20,599 nt of DNA from Chlorobiota bacterium (GCA_030592565.1 JAUVIX010000013.1:1-20599); one strand, 5' to 3'. Positions 1 through 7,885 are shown, numbered from the stretch's first letter. The notes: a model not told the origin generated them from the sequence alone. Numbers and translations: made by a program.

Positions 1-563
1 ATCAACAGTTCAGGCTCAATAACTTTTTGTACCAATCCGATTCTCAGAGCTTCGTTAGCATCAATCATATCGCCGGTCATCAATAAAAGCAGAGCATCTC
101 CTTTTCCAACCAATCTTGGCAGACGTTGTGTCCCTGCATATCCGGGAATCAATCCCAGACTAACTTCAGGTTGTCCGAATTTAGCCCTATTACTTGCAAT
201 CCTGATGTCGCAGCCCATTGCCAGTTCAAGGCCCCCTCCGAGAGCAAAACCGTTTATAGCTGCAATTACCGGAATTTCCATTTTTTCAAGACTGGTAAAA
301 GTATTTTGCCCTATTATAGAGAAGTCTGTTCCCTCTTCGGGAGACTTATCAACCATCTCCGCTATGTCGGCACCTGCAACAAATGCCTTTCCATCACCTG
401 TTATCACCATAACTTTTATTTCGGGCATTGTCGAAATTTTCTCAATCATTGCATCCATCTCCAGAAAAAACCTGGTATTGAGCGCGTTTAATGCTTTTGG
501 CCTGCTTATTTTTACTAATGCTATGCCATCAGCAAGTTCTAAGTTTAAAATTGCATATTCCAT
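1..563 (-). CDS. Enoyl-CoA hydratase/isomerase (crotonase) family protein, C-terminus cut by window edge
   Basis: The reverse strand reads from an ATG at 561-563 through 187 codons and runs off the left edge, so roughly the last quarter of a normal ~260-residue crotonase is missing. Visible family motifs are the oxyanion-hole segment AFVAGADIAEM (about residues 60-70), GFALGGGLELAMGCDIR (105-121) and FGQPEVSLGLIP (129-140). The two glutamates that act as catalytic acid/base in classical enoyl-CoA hydratases are both present (Glu113 and Glu133 here), which favours true hydratase activity over other crotonase-fold reactions. The usual GxGGTQRLPRL loop appears as GYAGTQRLPRLVG. By family it would hydrate trans-2-enoyl-CoA (for example crotonyl-CoA) in the cytoplasm, in fatty-acid oxidation or butyrate-type metabolism. 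The precise substrate cannot be told from sequence. It is divergent from the PagL-like gene, with about 126 bases between them. Confidence 0.93.
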   Translation of the reverse strand, partial: MEYAILNLELADGIALVKISRPKALNALNTRFFLEMDAMIEKISTMPEIKVMVITGDGKAFVAGADIAEMVDKSPEEGTDFSIIGQNTFTSLEKMEIPVIAAINGFALGGGLELAMGCDIRIASNRAKFGQPEVSLGLIPGYAGTQRLPRLVGKGDALLLLMTGDMIDANEALRIGLVQKVIEPELL

Positions 564-689
564 AGTCTTATTAACGAAGGTTTGTTTAAAATTTTGCTTT
601 CAAATTTACAAAAAATATCAATATTTCAATTATATTTCGGATTTTTGACAATTCAAATTTTATTTTGCTTGTAATATTTTATTTGTTCG

Positions 690-1889
690 ATGTGTAGAAT
701 TTTAAAAATAAGTACTTGGTTATTAATAGTTTTTGTTGGTAATTGCATGTCAAATATCACCATCGGACAAGTAAATAACTCTGATATAAAAAATTCATTT
801 TTTGTCGAACCGGTATTTCAGGTGGGTAAAATTCTGGATATATACCCTGATTTTCCGGAAAGAGGAGCTGCTTTTTTTACAGGTGTCAATTTGTCATGGC
901 AAACTGTTGGGAAGAATTGGTGGAATAGCTACTATAAATTTCCTCAAACGGGCATTCTGTTATTATATGGTTCATTGGGAAATAAAGATGTGTTGGGGAG
1001 TAATGTTTCCATTATTCCGAATATTTCATTCAAATTAGTGAGTAATAACAGGTTTTCGCTTGAGGCTTTACTTGGAATGGGTTTTTCCTGGTTTAATAAG
1101 CCCTATGATATTGTTGATAATCCTGAAAATATCGTAATAGGCTCTCATATTACAAATATTACAATACTCTCGTTTAATGGTATTTATAGCGTTTCCAAGA
1201 AATTTGAAATTGTTCTTGGTGTTAGTGCACAGCATTACTCTAACGGGCATATTCAGATACCTAATGTGGGGGCAAATATTCCGGCAGCCAATCTTGGATT
1301 TAAGTATTTCCCAGGGGGAAGTCCTGACAAATATTTTTCACCTGATAGCATATTTTATTTTGATAAGAAATTGAAATTTGTTTTCCGAATGGGAATGGGA
1401 ATACATGAATTCGCTTCTCCAACCATACCTGTTGGGGGGCCTAAATATCCTGTTTATGTTGCCTCTGCATACTTATCTAAAAGGCTCAGTGTTATTACAA
1501 ATATTATTTTCGGATTGCAGGGTAATTACTACACAAGCTATTATGATTTTATTACTTCAAATAATTTCTATACTGATAACCAGCATCAGAAATCAATAAG
1601 ATTGATAGCTTTTGGAGGTGTTGAGATGATTATGGGCAGATTTGGGTTTTTATTTCAGCTCGGACTTAATGTGTATAATCCGTTTTATAAAGACTTACAG
1701 CGCTTGAACGAAAACACTTCTGGTTTTAAGAATTTTACAAAAAGCTTGGTTTCAAGTAAGCTGGGTGCTCAATATTATATTTTGAATCCGATGAAAACTA
1801 CAAAACTAAAACCATTTGTCGGATTGTTTCTCAATGGTAATGCCGGGCAGGCTGATTTTTTTGAAGTTAGCCTGGGATGTGGGTTTTAG
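690..1889 (+). CDS. PagL-like lipid A 3-O-deacylase / acyloxyacyl hydrolase family outer membrane protein
   Basis: A 399-residue protein with an N-terminal hydrophobic signal segment (about residues 5-26) followed by amphipathic, aromatic-rich beta strands typical of an outer membrane barrel. The central part resembles the Bacteroidota acyloxyacyl hydrolase family (PagL, PF09411): an LLYGSLGN segment at about 91-98, YDIVDNPENIVIGSHI at about 139-154, and QHYSNGHIQIPNVGAN at 181-196. In Pseudomonas PagL the catalytic residues are a His and a Ser two residues apart plus a Glu 14 residues after the His. His182 and Ser184 match, while the position of the Glu is Asn196. The protein is about twice as long as proteobacterial PagL, which is usual for the Bacteroidota branch. 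The inferred role is removal of an ester-linked acyl chain from lipid A in the outer membrane; the Asn makes activity uncertain. The start at 690 gives a plausible signal peptide; no strong Shine-Dalgarno is visible. Confidence 0.8.
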   Translation: MCRILKISTWLLIVFVGNCMSNITIGQVNNSDIKNSFFVEPVFQVGKILDIYPDFPERGAAFFTGVNLSWQTVGKNWWNSYYKFPQTGILLLYGSLGNKDVLGSNVSIIPNISFKLVSNNRFSLEALLGMGFSWFNKPYDIVDNPENIVIGSHITNITILSFNGIYSVSKKFEIVLGVSAQHYSNGHIQIPNVGANIPAANLGFKYFPGGSPDKYFSPDSIFYFDKKLKFVFRMGMGIHEFASPTIPVGGPKYPVYVASAYLSKRLSVITNIIFGLQGNYYTSYYDFITSNNFYTDNQHQKSIRLIAFGGVEMIMGRFGFLFQLGLNVYNPFYKDLQRLNENTSGFKNFTKSLVSSKLGAQYYILNPMKTTKLKPFVGLFLNGNAGQADFFEVSLGCGF

Positions 1890-1980
1890 GTGGATGTCTG
1901 GTTAGTATTTGATTGTATTTCAGTTGTCATTACCAGTAAACTAATGCAATGCACAGCAAATGATACCGAAGCCAATATTA

Positions 1981-2964
1981 TTACAAATCCAGGATGTAAA
2001 TATTTCCGTTTTCAGATGTAACCCATGCAGAACCATCAACATGTATAGTAACTGAAAATAATTTGTCGGAAGTAAAATGTTGCGCTTTTTCCCAGGAACT
2101 GCCGTTACCATTGCTAATTAATATTATACCTTCATTTCCAACTGCTATCCCTTTCCCATTTTGTGCAAAAGTGATATCATTTAAATGTATTCTGCAAAGA
2201 TCTGCATTATTGGGTTTATAAATGGTTGTCCAGTTGCTTCCATTATCATTAGTTTTGAATATACCACCGTTATAGCCACAGGCAAACCCCGTTTCTTTAG
2301 TTGTGAAGCAGAAGGATGTATAAAAATCACCCCGGATATCAATTGGCTGAAAGGTTTGTGCTCCATCTGTTGTTTTAGTGATCAGGCCGTATCCTCCAAA
2401 GATACCTGTTTCCTTATCACTGAAATGGCTCGCTGACATCTCATTGTCAAAATGATAGGGCTCCCACCACAAGCCGCTGTTTTGTGTCTTGAAAATAATA
2501 CCTCTGTCGAAATATGCACCACCGGTCAGATATCCTGCTGTGTCATCTACAAATTCAATATGTTTTAATGGAGAAATATATGCTTCCGGTGGATTCCAGC
2601 CATAAGTAACTTTTGTCCAGCTGTTTCCTGAGTCCAATGTTTTGAGAAGTAAAATATCATCACCACAGGCGAACCCGGTCTCCGGGGTTAAAAAATAAAT
2701 ATCATTCAGATTTGTATCCGAATGAAATACTTCCTGCCAGGTGTTTCCTGCATCAGCAGTTTTAAATATGGAACCAAATCTGTTTTGTATCCCCCCAACG
2801 GCGTAGCCTGTAAGAGAATCAATAAAAAAGATATTATGGATTTCAGCTTCGGTTTGTAAATTTATAGTTGTATGATTAAGTGAAATAATTTCCTTTTGGC
2901 AGGATGGAAAAAGAATCACTGTCAAAATAAGTGAAAGTGATGATATGGCTCTAAGTAAGTGCAT
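1981..2964 (-). CDS. Lipoprotein with Ycf48/BNR-like beta-propeller repeats
   Basis: The 327-residue product begins with a lipoprotein signal: a hydrophobic stretch followed by LFPSCQKE, with Cys22 as the likely lipidated residue. The mature part is built of repeats of about 40-45 residues carrying BNR/Asp-box-like cores such as IFKTADAGNTWQEV, LLKTLDSGNSWTKV, IIFKTQNSGLWW, ITKTTDGAQTF, IFKTNDNGSNWTTI and ISNGNGSSWEKA, alternating with GYAVGG / GFACGDD / GIAVGNEG segments. This is the pattern of the Ycf48 (photosystem II assembly factor)-like and sortilin-like propellers, which in non-photosynthetic Bacteroidota are common cell-surface or periplasmic proteins of unknown function. Six clear cores plus end strands would suit a seven-bladed propeller. 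There is no T9SS tail and no catalytic domain. It is convergent with the PagL-like gene. Confidence 0.82.
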   Translation of the reverse strand: MHLLRAISSLSLILTVILFPSCQKEIISLNHTTINLQTEAEIHNIFFIDSLTGYAVGGIQNRFGSIFKTADAGNTWQEVFHSDTNLNDIYFLTPETGFACGDDILLLKTLDSGNSWTKVTYGWNPPEAYISPLKHIEFVDDTAGYLTGGAYFDRGIIFKTQNSGLWWEPYHFDNEMSASHFSDKETGIFGGYGLITKTTDGAQTFQPIDIRGDFYTSFCFTTKETGFACGYNGGIFKTNDNGSNWTTIYKPNNADLCRIHLNDITFAQNGKGIAVGNEGIILISNGNGSSWEKAQHFTSDKLFSVTIHVDGSAWVTSENGNIYILDL

Positions 2965-3040
2965 AACAATTTAGCAAAAGTAGAAAAATTAATTAGAAGT
3001 AAGGAAATGGAAGATTGCAAAAGAATTTACCGGAATACAA

Positions 3041-3187
3041 TTATTGCGGAAGCAGTGTCAGCTTTACAATATTTTCAGTGGCGTAAAGCAAAATAAAAAA
3101 CATAATGACAAGAATAAATAATATGACATTGGGGTCAATTTTGAGAAGCTGGATCTTTTTCAACATATATTCTTTCATTGTCTTCAT
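3041..3187 (-). CDS. Possible small single-pass membrane protein (48 residues)
   Basis: The reverse strand has an open frame of 48 codons from an ATG at 3185-3187 to a TAA at 3041-3043. The translation has a charged N-terminus (MKTMKEYMLKKIQLLKIDPN), one strongly hydrophobic segment (about residues 21-36, ILFILVIMFFILLYA) and a short polar end. The positive N-terminus and single helix look like a real small inner membrane protein, with the N-terminus inside. I do not recognise a family. It lies between the propeller lipoprotein (same strand, 76 bases downstream) and the divergent sigma factor. There is no clear Shine-Dalgarno, which is uninformative in Bacteroidota, so chance cannot be excluded. 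Confidence 0.4.
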   Translation of the reverse strand: MKTMKEYMLKKIQLLKIDPNVILFILVIMFFILLYATENIVKLTLLPQ

Positions 3188-3363
3188 GGGTGTTATATCA
3201 TTAATTTGTTTTAATGATGTTTACAAGTAGATGATGTTTTTTTACTAATGGTTGCTTTTGATATGATTTTTTTGCCTGACTTCGTTTTATGTGCAAATAT
3301 TGACACTTGTATTAATTTATAAACGCAACCCTTCTGATTATTTTCTCATCATATTATAAATCA

Positions 3364-3396
3364 TTTGTCGTGTAAGCAATATTTTTTATAATTTAG
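3364..3396 (+). promoter_or_regulatory. Candidate Bacteroidota-type promoter for the sigma factor gene
   Basis: TTTG at 3364-3367 is followed after 21 bases by TAATTTAG at 3389-3396. This resembles the Bacteroidota housekeeping promoter (-33 TTTG, -7 TAnnTTTG) with one mismatch in the -7 element and slightly long spacing. It lies about 35 bases before the sigma factor ATG. In such an AT-rich region chance matches are common. Confidence 0.3.
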
Positions 3397-3429
3397 TGGT
3401 TTTACTGTATCGTAATATCGGTAAAGCCA

Positions 3430-3999
3430 ATGGCAAAAGATGAATTAAATTATATTATAAAGGGATGTTTATCCGGGAAAAGAAAAGCGCAGCAAGAGTT
3501 GTATAATCTTTTTTCGGAACAGATGTTCGGGGTTTGCCAGTATTATTCGACGGATTATTCAGAAGCTGAAGATACTTTGCATGAGGGGTTTATGAAGGTG
3601 TTTCAGAATATGAAACAGTTTGGGAATAAAGGTTCTTTAGCAGGCTGGATTCGACGCATAATGATTAATACAGCACTGGAAAAGTACCGGAAGCAGCATC
3701 AGTTGTATGCCCTGAACGACAATATTGATTTTGTTGATGATATAGATTTTTCGGAGGTTATTGATGATATTTCGGTTCAGGACCTTATTAGACTGATTAG
3801 GGAACTATCTCCAAAATATCGCGTTGTCTTTAATTTATATGCCATTGAAGGATATTCGCATAGAGAAATTGGTGAAATGCTGGGGATTTCAGAAGGCACA
3901 TCTAAATCTAATCTTTCAAGAGCAAGGTATATTTTGCAGGATAAAGTGAAAAAGTATTTTTATACAGCACCGGTACAAAAAATAAATGAACAGAGATAA
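3430..3999 (+). CDS. RNA polymerase ECF-type sigma-70 factor
   Basis: The 189-residue protein has the two-domain layout of ECF sigma factors. Region 2 (about residues 20-92) carries the -10-recognising helices (HEGFMKVFQNMKQF, then GWIRRIMINTALEKYRK). After a short acidic linker (about 96-115), region 4 (about 120-175) contains a helix-turn-helix: LSPKYRVVFNLYAIEGYSHREIGEMLGI followed by SEGTSKSNLSRARYIL, the standard sigma-70 region 4 signature. It would direct RNA polymerase to a small regulon, probably envelope-related. The gene overlaps the next ORF by 14 bases, so the two are translationally linked and probably form a regulatory pair, as is common in Bacteroidota. Start chosen at the ATG at 3430, which gives a family-typical N-terminus and length. 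Confidence 0.94.
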   Translation: MAKDELNYIIKGCLSGKRKAQQELYNLFSEQMFGVCQYYSTDYSEAEDTLHEGFMKVFQNMKQFGNKGSLAGWIRRIMINTALEKYRKQHQLYALNDNIDFVDDIDFSEVIDDISVQDLIRLIRELSPKYRVVFNLYAIEGYSHREIGEMLGISEGTSKSNLSRARYILQDKVKKYFYTAPVQKINEQR

Positions 4000-5389
4000 G
4001 AAAAATATTGACAGGCTTTTTGAACAAGGACTGAAGGGGTATAAAGAAAGCCCACCGATTTATTCCTGGGACAGGCTTAATGCCGGCCTTGGAAAAGTGG
4101 GCAAACAGAAGACTTTCTTTTATCTCAGATTACTTGCGGCTTCAATAGTTATTCTTTTTGCATTCGGAGCCGGTTATTTTTATGGTGTTTATAATCTTGA
4201 TATTGGTTCTTATAGTCAAATATCTGAAAACAACAATACAGGGCAACCTGTAATGCTGCCTTCAATAACAGAGATTTCTACTTTTAAGGATGATGGTACT
4301 AAAGAAATATTTGTTAAAGAAAAGGAGCCGGATAATGTTTTTGAAAATAATGCTGTCAGTATTGCCGAGGTAGAATCAATAAATTCCGCCTCATCCGAAA
4401 ACAGTTCTGTTGTTGAAAATGATTATGTTGTCTTACTTGCTGATAATTCATCTTCCATAGAAATTAAAAAAACCGAAATTCATAAACTTGAAATGAAGGA
4501 AATTACTTCTATTGCTGTTGAAAAGGAGGCATTATCAGAGATGCTTGCTACTTCTTATCCGAAAAAAAATACAGAAATACTTACTTATTATAATATTGAG
4601 GCTGCACCGTTGCAGGAATATGGTTTTGAAGATAATATTGTTAAATCGAATGTGCTTAGGTGGACTGTTGGGGCGCAGGTTGCTCCCATTAATTCTTATC
4701 GTGACATTAGTACGACATATTCAAGTGGTTCGATAGCAAATGAACAGACATATAATAATAGCGAAGATCCAATGACTTCAATTGCAGCAGGTGTAGATGT
4801 AAATTATAGTGTAAGTAAAAGGGTTAGTTTCCAGACGGGGATGTATTACTCCCAAATCGGACAGATCAATAATGATGCACTTACTTTTGTAGAGGATGAT
4901 GGGAAGTTTTTATTGTATTCTATTGAAACATCATTGGGTGTTATAAATTTTGCTTTGGAGAATGTACCTTCAGATATCAGAGAGATTATTGATGCTAAGG
5001 ATACTGTTGATTTAATTAATCAGTTAAATGTTAAAGTTGTTGAGGACTTTGATATTTTTGAAGTACCTCTAATGCTTCGTTATAAGGTTCTGAATAAGAA
5101 ATTTTCTATAAATGTAATGGGAGGTGTCAGCCCTGCTTTTGTGACTAATAATAGTGTTTATCTTGAGGTTGATGCTCAAAAGTATGATGTTGAGAATTCT
5201 GGTAATTTTAATTCTATTTTCTTTAACAGTTCTCTTTCTTTGGGATTGGAATACAGTTTTCTTAAAAAATTGTCTGTTAATTTTGAACCTACTTTCAAAT
5301 ATGCTTTAAGTCCAATTAATAAAGATGGTGATTTTGATTATCATCCATACTCTATTAGCTGGTTTACAGGGCTCAGGTATAGTTTTTAG
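3986..5389 (+). CDS. Anti-sigma-like single-TM protein with C-terminal outer-membrane-type beta-barrel domain
   Basis: The 467-residue product starts inside the end of the sigma factor gene. Residues 1-40 are a short cytoplasmic-looking region with the pattern LFEQGLKGYKESPPIYSWDRL, reminiscent of the conserved E-x-PP-x-x-x-W-D motif in Bacteroidota proteins encoded after ECF sigma factors. Residues 44-67 form one hydrophobic helix. Residues about 70-220 are low-complexity, Ser/Asn/Glu-rich linker, and residues about 225-467 are alternating strands with a terminal aromatic (GLRYSF), as in the outer membrane beta-barrel/porin family. Inferred layout: the N-terminus faces the cytoplasm, the TM sits in the inner membrane and the C-terminal part in the periplasm or outer membrane. 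By position it is the natural candidate partner or regulator of the sigma factor, but no classical anti-sigma domain (ASD/FecR) is visible. The 3' end lies one base from the convergent neighbour. Confidence 0.75.
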   Translation: MNRDKKNIDRLFEQGLKGYKESPPIYSWDRLNAGLGKVGKQKTFFYLRLLAASIVILFAFGAGYFYGVYNLDIGSYSQISENNNTGQPVMLPSITEISTFKDDGTKEIFVKEKEPDNVFENNAVSIAEVESINSASSENSSVVENDYVVLLADNSSSIEIKKTEIHKLEMKEITSIAVEKEALSEMLATSYPKKNTEILTYYNIEAAPLQEYGFEDNIVKSNVLRWTVGAQVAPINSYRDISTTYSSGSIANEQTYNNSEDPMTSIAAGVDVNYSVSKRVSFQTGMYYSQIGQINNDALTFVEDDGKFLLYSIETSLGVINFALENVPSDIREIIDAKDTVDLINQLNVKVVEDFDIFEVPLMLRYKVLNKKFSINVMGGVSPAFVTNNSVYLEVDAQKYDVENSGNFNSIFFNSSLSLGLEYSFLKKLSVNFEPTFKYALSPINKDGDFDYHPYSISWFTGLRYSF

Positions 5390-5390
5390 A

Positions 5391-6146
5391 TTATCTCCTT
5401 CTCATTGGTGCTCTTCCACGACTTCTGCTGTATGAAGATCTTCCACCTTTTCTTGATGACTTTTTAAAACTTTCAATGTAGTATGTAAAACCAACGCTTA
5501 GGTAACTGTAATAGTCATAGTTTTTGTTTTTAACCAGATCATCAAGTTTATCGTTCTGTGCCTGACGCATTCCCATATCTAAAGTCATTCCAAACTTTTC
5601 AGTAAATTGGTATTCAAATCCGAAACCAAAGAAGTAAACAAACTCTGGAGTACCTGTATCTTCAATTGATATATCTGACGGATCTTCTATTTTGTACTGT
5701 TCACTCTTGAATGTAAACTGGCCTGCACCAAGATATCCATACACATCAAAGTTTGATAAATTCTCAGGGGAGAAAAGATTAATAAAATAAACTTTTCCCT
5801 GAATATTGAATTCAAGAATATTTGCATCAAATGCAGTTGTTGAATTCTGGCCTTTAAGCGTTCCATATAATAACTGCCCGGAAATGGCAAACGTATTATT
5901 AATGTGTTTTGACAGTACTAAACCAAAAGCTGGCCCACTTTCTTTTGATAGTTTGTCAGCAATGTCAGTATCGTAAAGACTTAAATCTCCAAAGAATGAA
6001 GTTAAGCCACCATTAACATTTACCGACCATTTGTCCCAAAATCCGGGTTTCCAGCGTCCGCCCCACCTCTGACTACTTGCTGTTTCGGGAAAAACTAATG
6101 AAACAAACAGAGTTGCAAGGATTAAATATTTGATTTGCTTTTTCAC
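5391..6146 (-). CDS. Outer membrane beta-barrel protein with arginine-rich C-terminus (paralogue of next gene)
   Basis: A 251-residue protein with a typical signal peptide (about residues 1-25, ending ASSQ) and a barrel of about eight amphipathic strands: WSVNVNGGLTSFFGDLSLYD at the start, repeated G-aromatic strands, and YYSYLSVGFTYYI near the end. It is clearly paralogous to the adjacent upstream gene, sharing TSFFGDxSLYDxDxADKLxKES and GTLKGxNS. Unusually, the barrel is followed by about 25 residues rich in Arg, Lys and Ser (KKSSRKGGRSSYSRSRGRAP, then MRRR), so the final residue is not the aromatic usual for barrel insertion. Probably co-transcribed with the upstream paralogue (about 41 bases between them). 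No enzymatic function is predicted; it is most like the general 'outer membrane beta-barrel protein' class. Confidence 0.8.
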   Translation of the reverse strand: MKKQIKYLILATLFVSLVFPETASSQRWGGRWKPGFWDKWSVNVNGGLTSFFGDLSLYDTDIADKLSKESGPAFGLVLSKHINNTFAISGQLLYGTLKGQNSTTAFDANILEFNIQGKVYFINLFSPENLSNFDVYGYLGAGQFTFKSEQYKIEDPSDISIEDTGTPEFVYFFGFGFEYQFTEKFGMTLDMGMRQAQNDKLDDLVKNKNYDYYSYLSVGFTYYIESFKKSSRKGGRSSYSRSRGRAPMRRR

Positions 6147-6187
6147 AATATATAGTTTTAATTGTTATTCAATAATTTCGTTCATAT

Positions 6188-6979
6188 TTAATATTTCCTG
6201 ATTAAAGGCGTTTTCTTTATTTTCCTGTAATGCTGTTTTGCATTATTAATATTGTATGTAATACCTAATGAGATATAAGAGTAATAATCTTTATCCTTTT
6301 TATTTTTAGTTCCATCTATCTGATCGTTATTTGTCATTCGCCCATTAACTTCAGCATTAAAACTAAATGATGGACTTATTGAATAGTATGCACCCGTCCC
6401 CAAGAGGAATACAAACTCAGGAACACCTGTATCAACAACTCTGTCATCTTTTTTGGGATCTTTGTATGTTAGTCTTGATGAAAACCTGAACTGACCAAGC
6501 CCCATTTTTGCATACATAAAAAAGTTGCCTTCATTATCAGGGAGTAACAAGTTTACAATATTTAAGGTTGTGTTAAAGGTATATTCCAAAACATCTGCTT
6601 CAAATTTTGATTTCGAATTTTTTCCTTTGAGTGTGCCTTTTAAAAACTGAAGCTCCAGATTAAAAAGTGGATTAATTCTCCTGGTAATGATTATACCATA
6701 GCCTACTGAACTTTCTTTTTTTAGTTTATCTGCATAATCATCGTCATACAAACTTACATCTCCAAAGAATGAGGTTGCTCCCATATTAAGATTTACTCCC
6801 CAGTTTTTTGTCCATTCAAATTTTTTTGGCTTTAGCCTTTTGCTGTATTGGGCATTTGTGCTCACAGAAAAGGAAAGAGCCAGGAAAAGAAAGATAAAGG
6901 CATAAATGCCTGAAACTTTCTTAAGTCTTTCTACATTTCTTCTTATTTTGTTTCTTATTCCCATATTTTTAATAAGCAT
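6188..6979 (-). CDS. Outer membrane beta-barrel protein, paralogue of downstream gene
   Basis: The frame is open from 7030, but the first 17 codons have no signal-peptide character. Starting at 6979 (or at a second ATG at 6964) gives a basic n-region (GIRNKIRRNVERLKK) followed by a hydrophobic core and a STNAQ-like cleavage site, so the later start is preferred. The mature part of about 225 residues is a beta-barrel with the same motifs as the adjacent gene (TSFFGDVSLYDDDYADKLKK, GTLKGKNS, then YYSYISLGITYNI). It ends in a basic stretch (KQHYRKIKKTPLIRKY), less Arg-rich than the paralogue. The two genes look like a tandem duplication that has diverged considerably. Function unknown; probably a structural or uptake-related outer membrane protein. 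Confidence 0.78.
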   Translation of the reverse strand: MLIKNMGIRNKIRRNVERLKKVSGIYAFIFLFLALSFSVSTNAQYSKRLKPKKFEWTKNWGVNLNMGATSFFGDVSLYDDDYADKLKKESSVGYGIIITRRINPLFNLELQFLKGTLKGKNSKSKFEADVLEYTFNTTLNIVNLLLPDNEGNFFMYAKMGLGQFRFSSRLTYKDPKKDDRVVDTGVPEFVFLLGTGAYYSISPSFSFNAEVNGRMTNNDQIDGTKNKKDKDYYSYISLGITYNINNAKQHYRKIKKTPLIRKY

Positions 6980-7190
6980 AACCCTATTTGAAGAAATATG
7001 TAAATTCAATGTTTGTACCAAAAAACACAAGTAAAAGATAATCAGATAGTTACAAGAGGCTTTTATATAGTATGAAAAATATGGGATGGCTTATTAACAA
7101 AGGAATGTTAATAAGTGCTTGATTGCCAGTCGTATAAAGAAATACAGCAATTATTGATTTCAGATAAGGTTATCCGTTTTCGTAGAAATG

Positions 7191-7222
7191 AAAAAACCAT
7201 GCATCTCAGATACATGGTTTTC
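7191..7222 (-). terminator. Rho-independent terminator of the seven-gene sulfur operon
   Basis: AAAACCATG (7193-7201) pairs with CATGGTTTT (7213-7221) around an 11-base loop. Read on the minus strand, the stem is followed by a run of T (GGTTTTTTC), as expected for an intrinsic terminator. It lies 13 bases past the stop codon of the last rhodanese-like gene at 7235, so it closes the leftward operon. Confidence 0.7.
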
Positions 7223-7234
7223 AAATGCTTTATT

Positions 7235-7885
7235 CTAACACCCTCCTGCTGTCGCCTTAGTTTTCTTTTTGCGTTTTATAACAGGAGCTTTTTTGGTCTC
7301 TTTTTTCACATCACTACCAGGGGAGGCAGTTTCTTTTGCCACTTCCGAGTAATTGTAATCCGGTTGCATAAGAATATAGCTTTTATCATCTTTTGTTTTG
7401 GCAAGATCATTTTTATGTAAGGTATAATATTGATACCCACCCAGTAAAAGTTTAACGTTATCAAAACCCAGTTGTCTGAAAACCATCCAGGGGCCATTTG
7501 CTTCAAGCTGATTATTACCATAAAGGATGACGGCCATTTCTTCTTTCTTGAGCTCTTTAAGACGTTTAATATTTTCTTTATTTGTTAAATCATAAGCAGA
7601 AATGTTTTCGGCACCATCAATATGTCCGTTGCTATATTCAAATTTATTTCGAATATCAATAAGTATTACTGTATCAATGGTTCCTTTTAATACTGCATCA
7701 AGCTGATAAGGATGAACACTGCCACCATTACTACTAACTAAATCGAGAGTTTGCCGTGGTGTTAATGTATATGTTAAACGGGGTGATTTTAAGGTCACCA
7801 ATCCAATGACGATAATAACAACAAAAAGAACCATTGTAATTACCGTGCGCTTAGGATTTAACTCGTGTACATGTTTATTTGGCAT
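7235..7885 (-). CDS. Membrane-anchored rhodanese-like protein lacking the active-site Cys, with C-terminal GGC tail
   Basis: The 216-residue protein has a charged N-terminus, one TM helix (about 13-32) and then a rhodanese-like domain (about 45-160): ILIDIRNKFEYSNGHIDGAENI matches the conserved D-x-R...F-x-x-G-H-I-x-G-A-x-N signature. At the place of the catalytic loop (C-x-x-G/x-x-x-A) the sequence is LYGNNQLEANG, so the catalytic cysteine is replaced by Tyr122. The fold is therefore probably retained but classical sulfurtransferase activity lost. By the positive-inside rule the domain faces the periplasm. The last residues, IKRKKKTKATAGGC, are almost identical to the end of the neighbouring rhodanese. 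The terminal cysteine (216) is the only cysteine in the protein. It is the last gene of the operon, 31 bases after its paralogue. Inferred role: sulfur handling or a protein partner for the Psr-like oxidoreductase; not demonstrated. Confidence 0.85.
   Translation of the reverse strand: MPNKHVHELNPKRTVITMVLFVVIIVIGLVTLKSPRLTYTLTPRQTLDLVSSNGGSVHPYQLDAVLKGTIDTVILIDIRNKFEYSNGHIDGAENISAYDLTNKENIKRLKELKKEEMAVILYGNNQLEANGPWMVFRQLGFDNVKLLLGGYQYYTLHKNDLAKTKDDKSYILMQPDYNYSEVAKETASPGSDVKKETKKAPVIKRKKKTKATAGGC

Noticed and set aside
126..648. Two open frames on the plus strand (121 and 147 codons)
   Set aside because: They are antisense to the clear enoyl-CoA hydratase on the minus strand and have no protein-like features.
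6980..7030. N-terminal extension of the second barrel protein to 7030
   Set aside because: It puts 17 or more atypical residues before a well-formed basic/hydrophobic signal peptide.
7115..7420. 101-codon plus-strand frame
   Set aside because: It spans the terminator and runs antisense to the rhodanese-like gene; no coding features.
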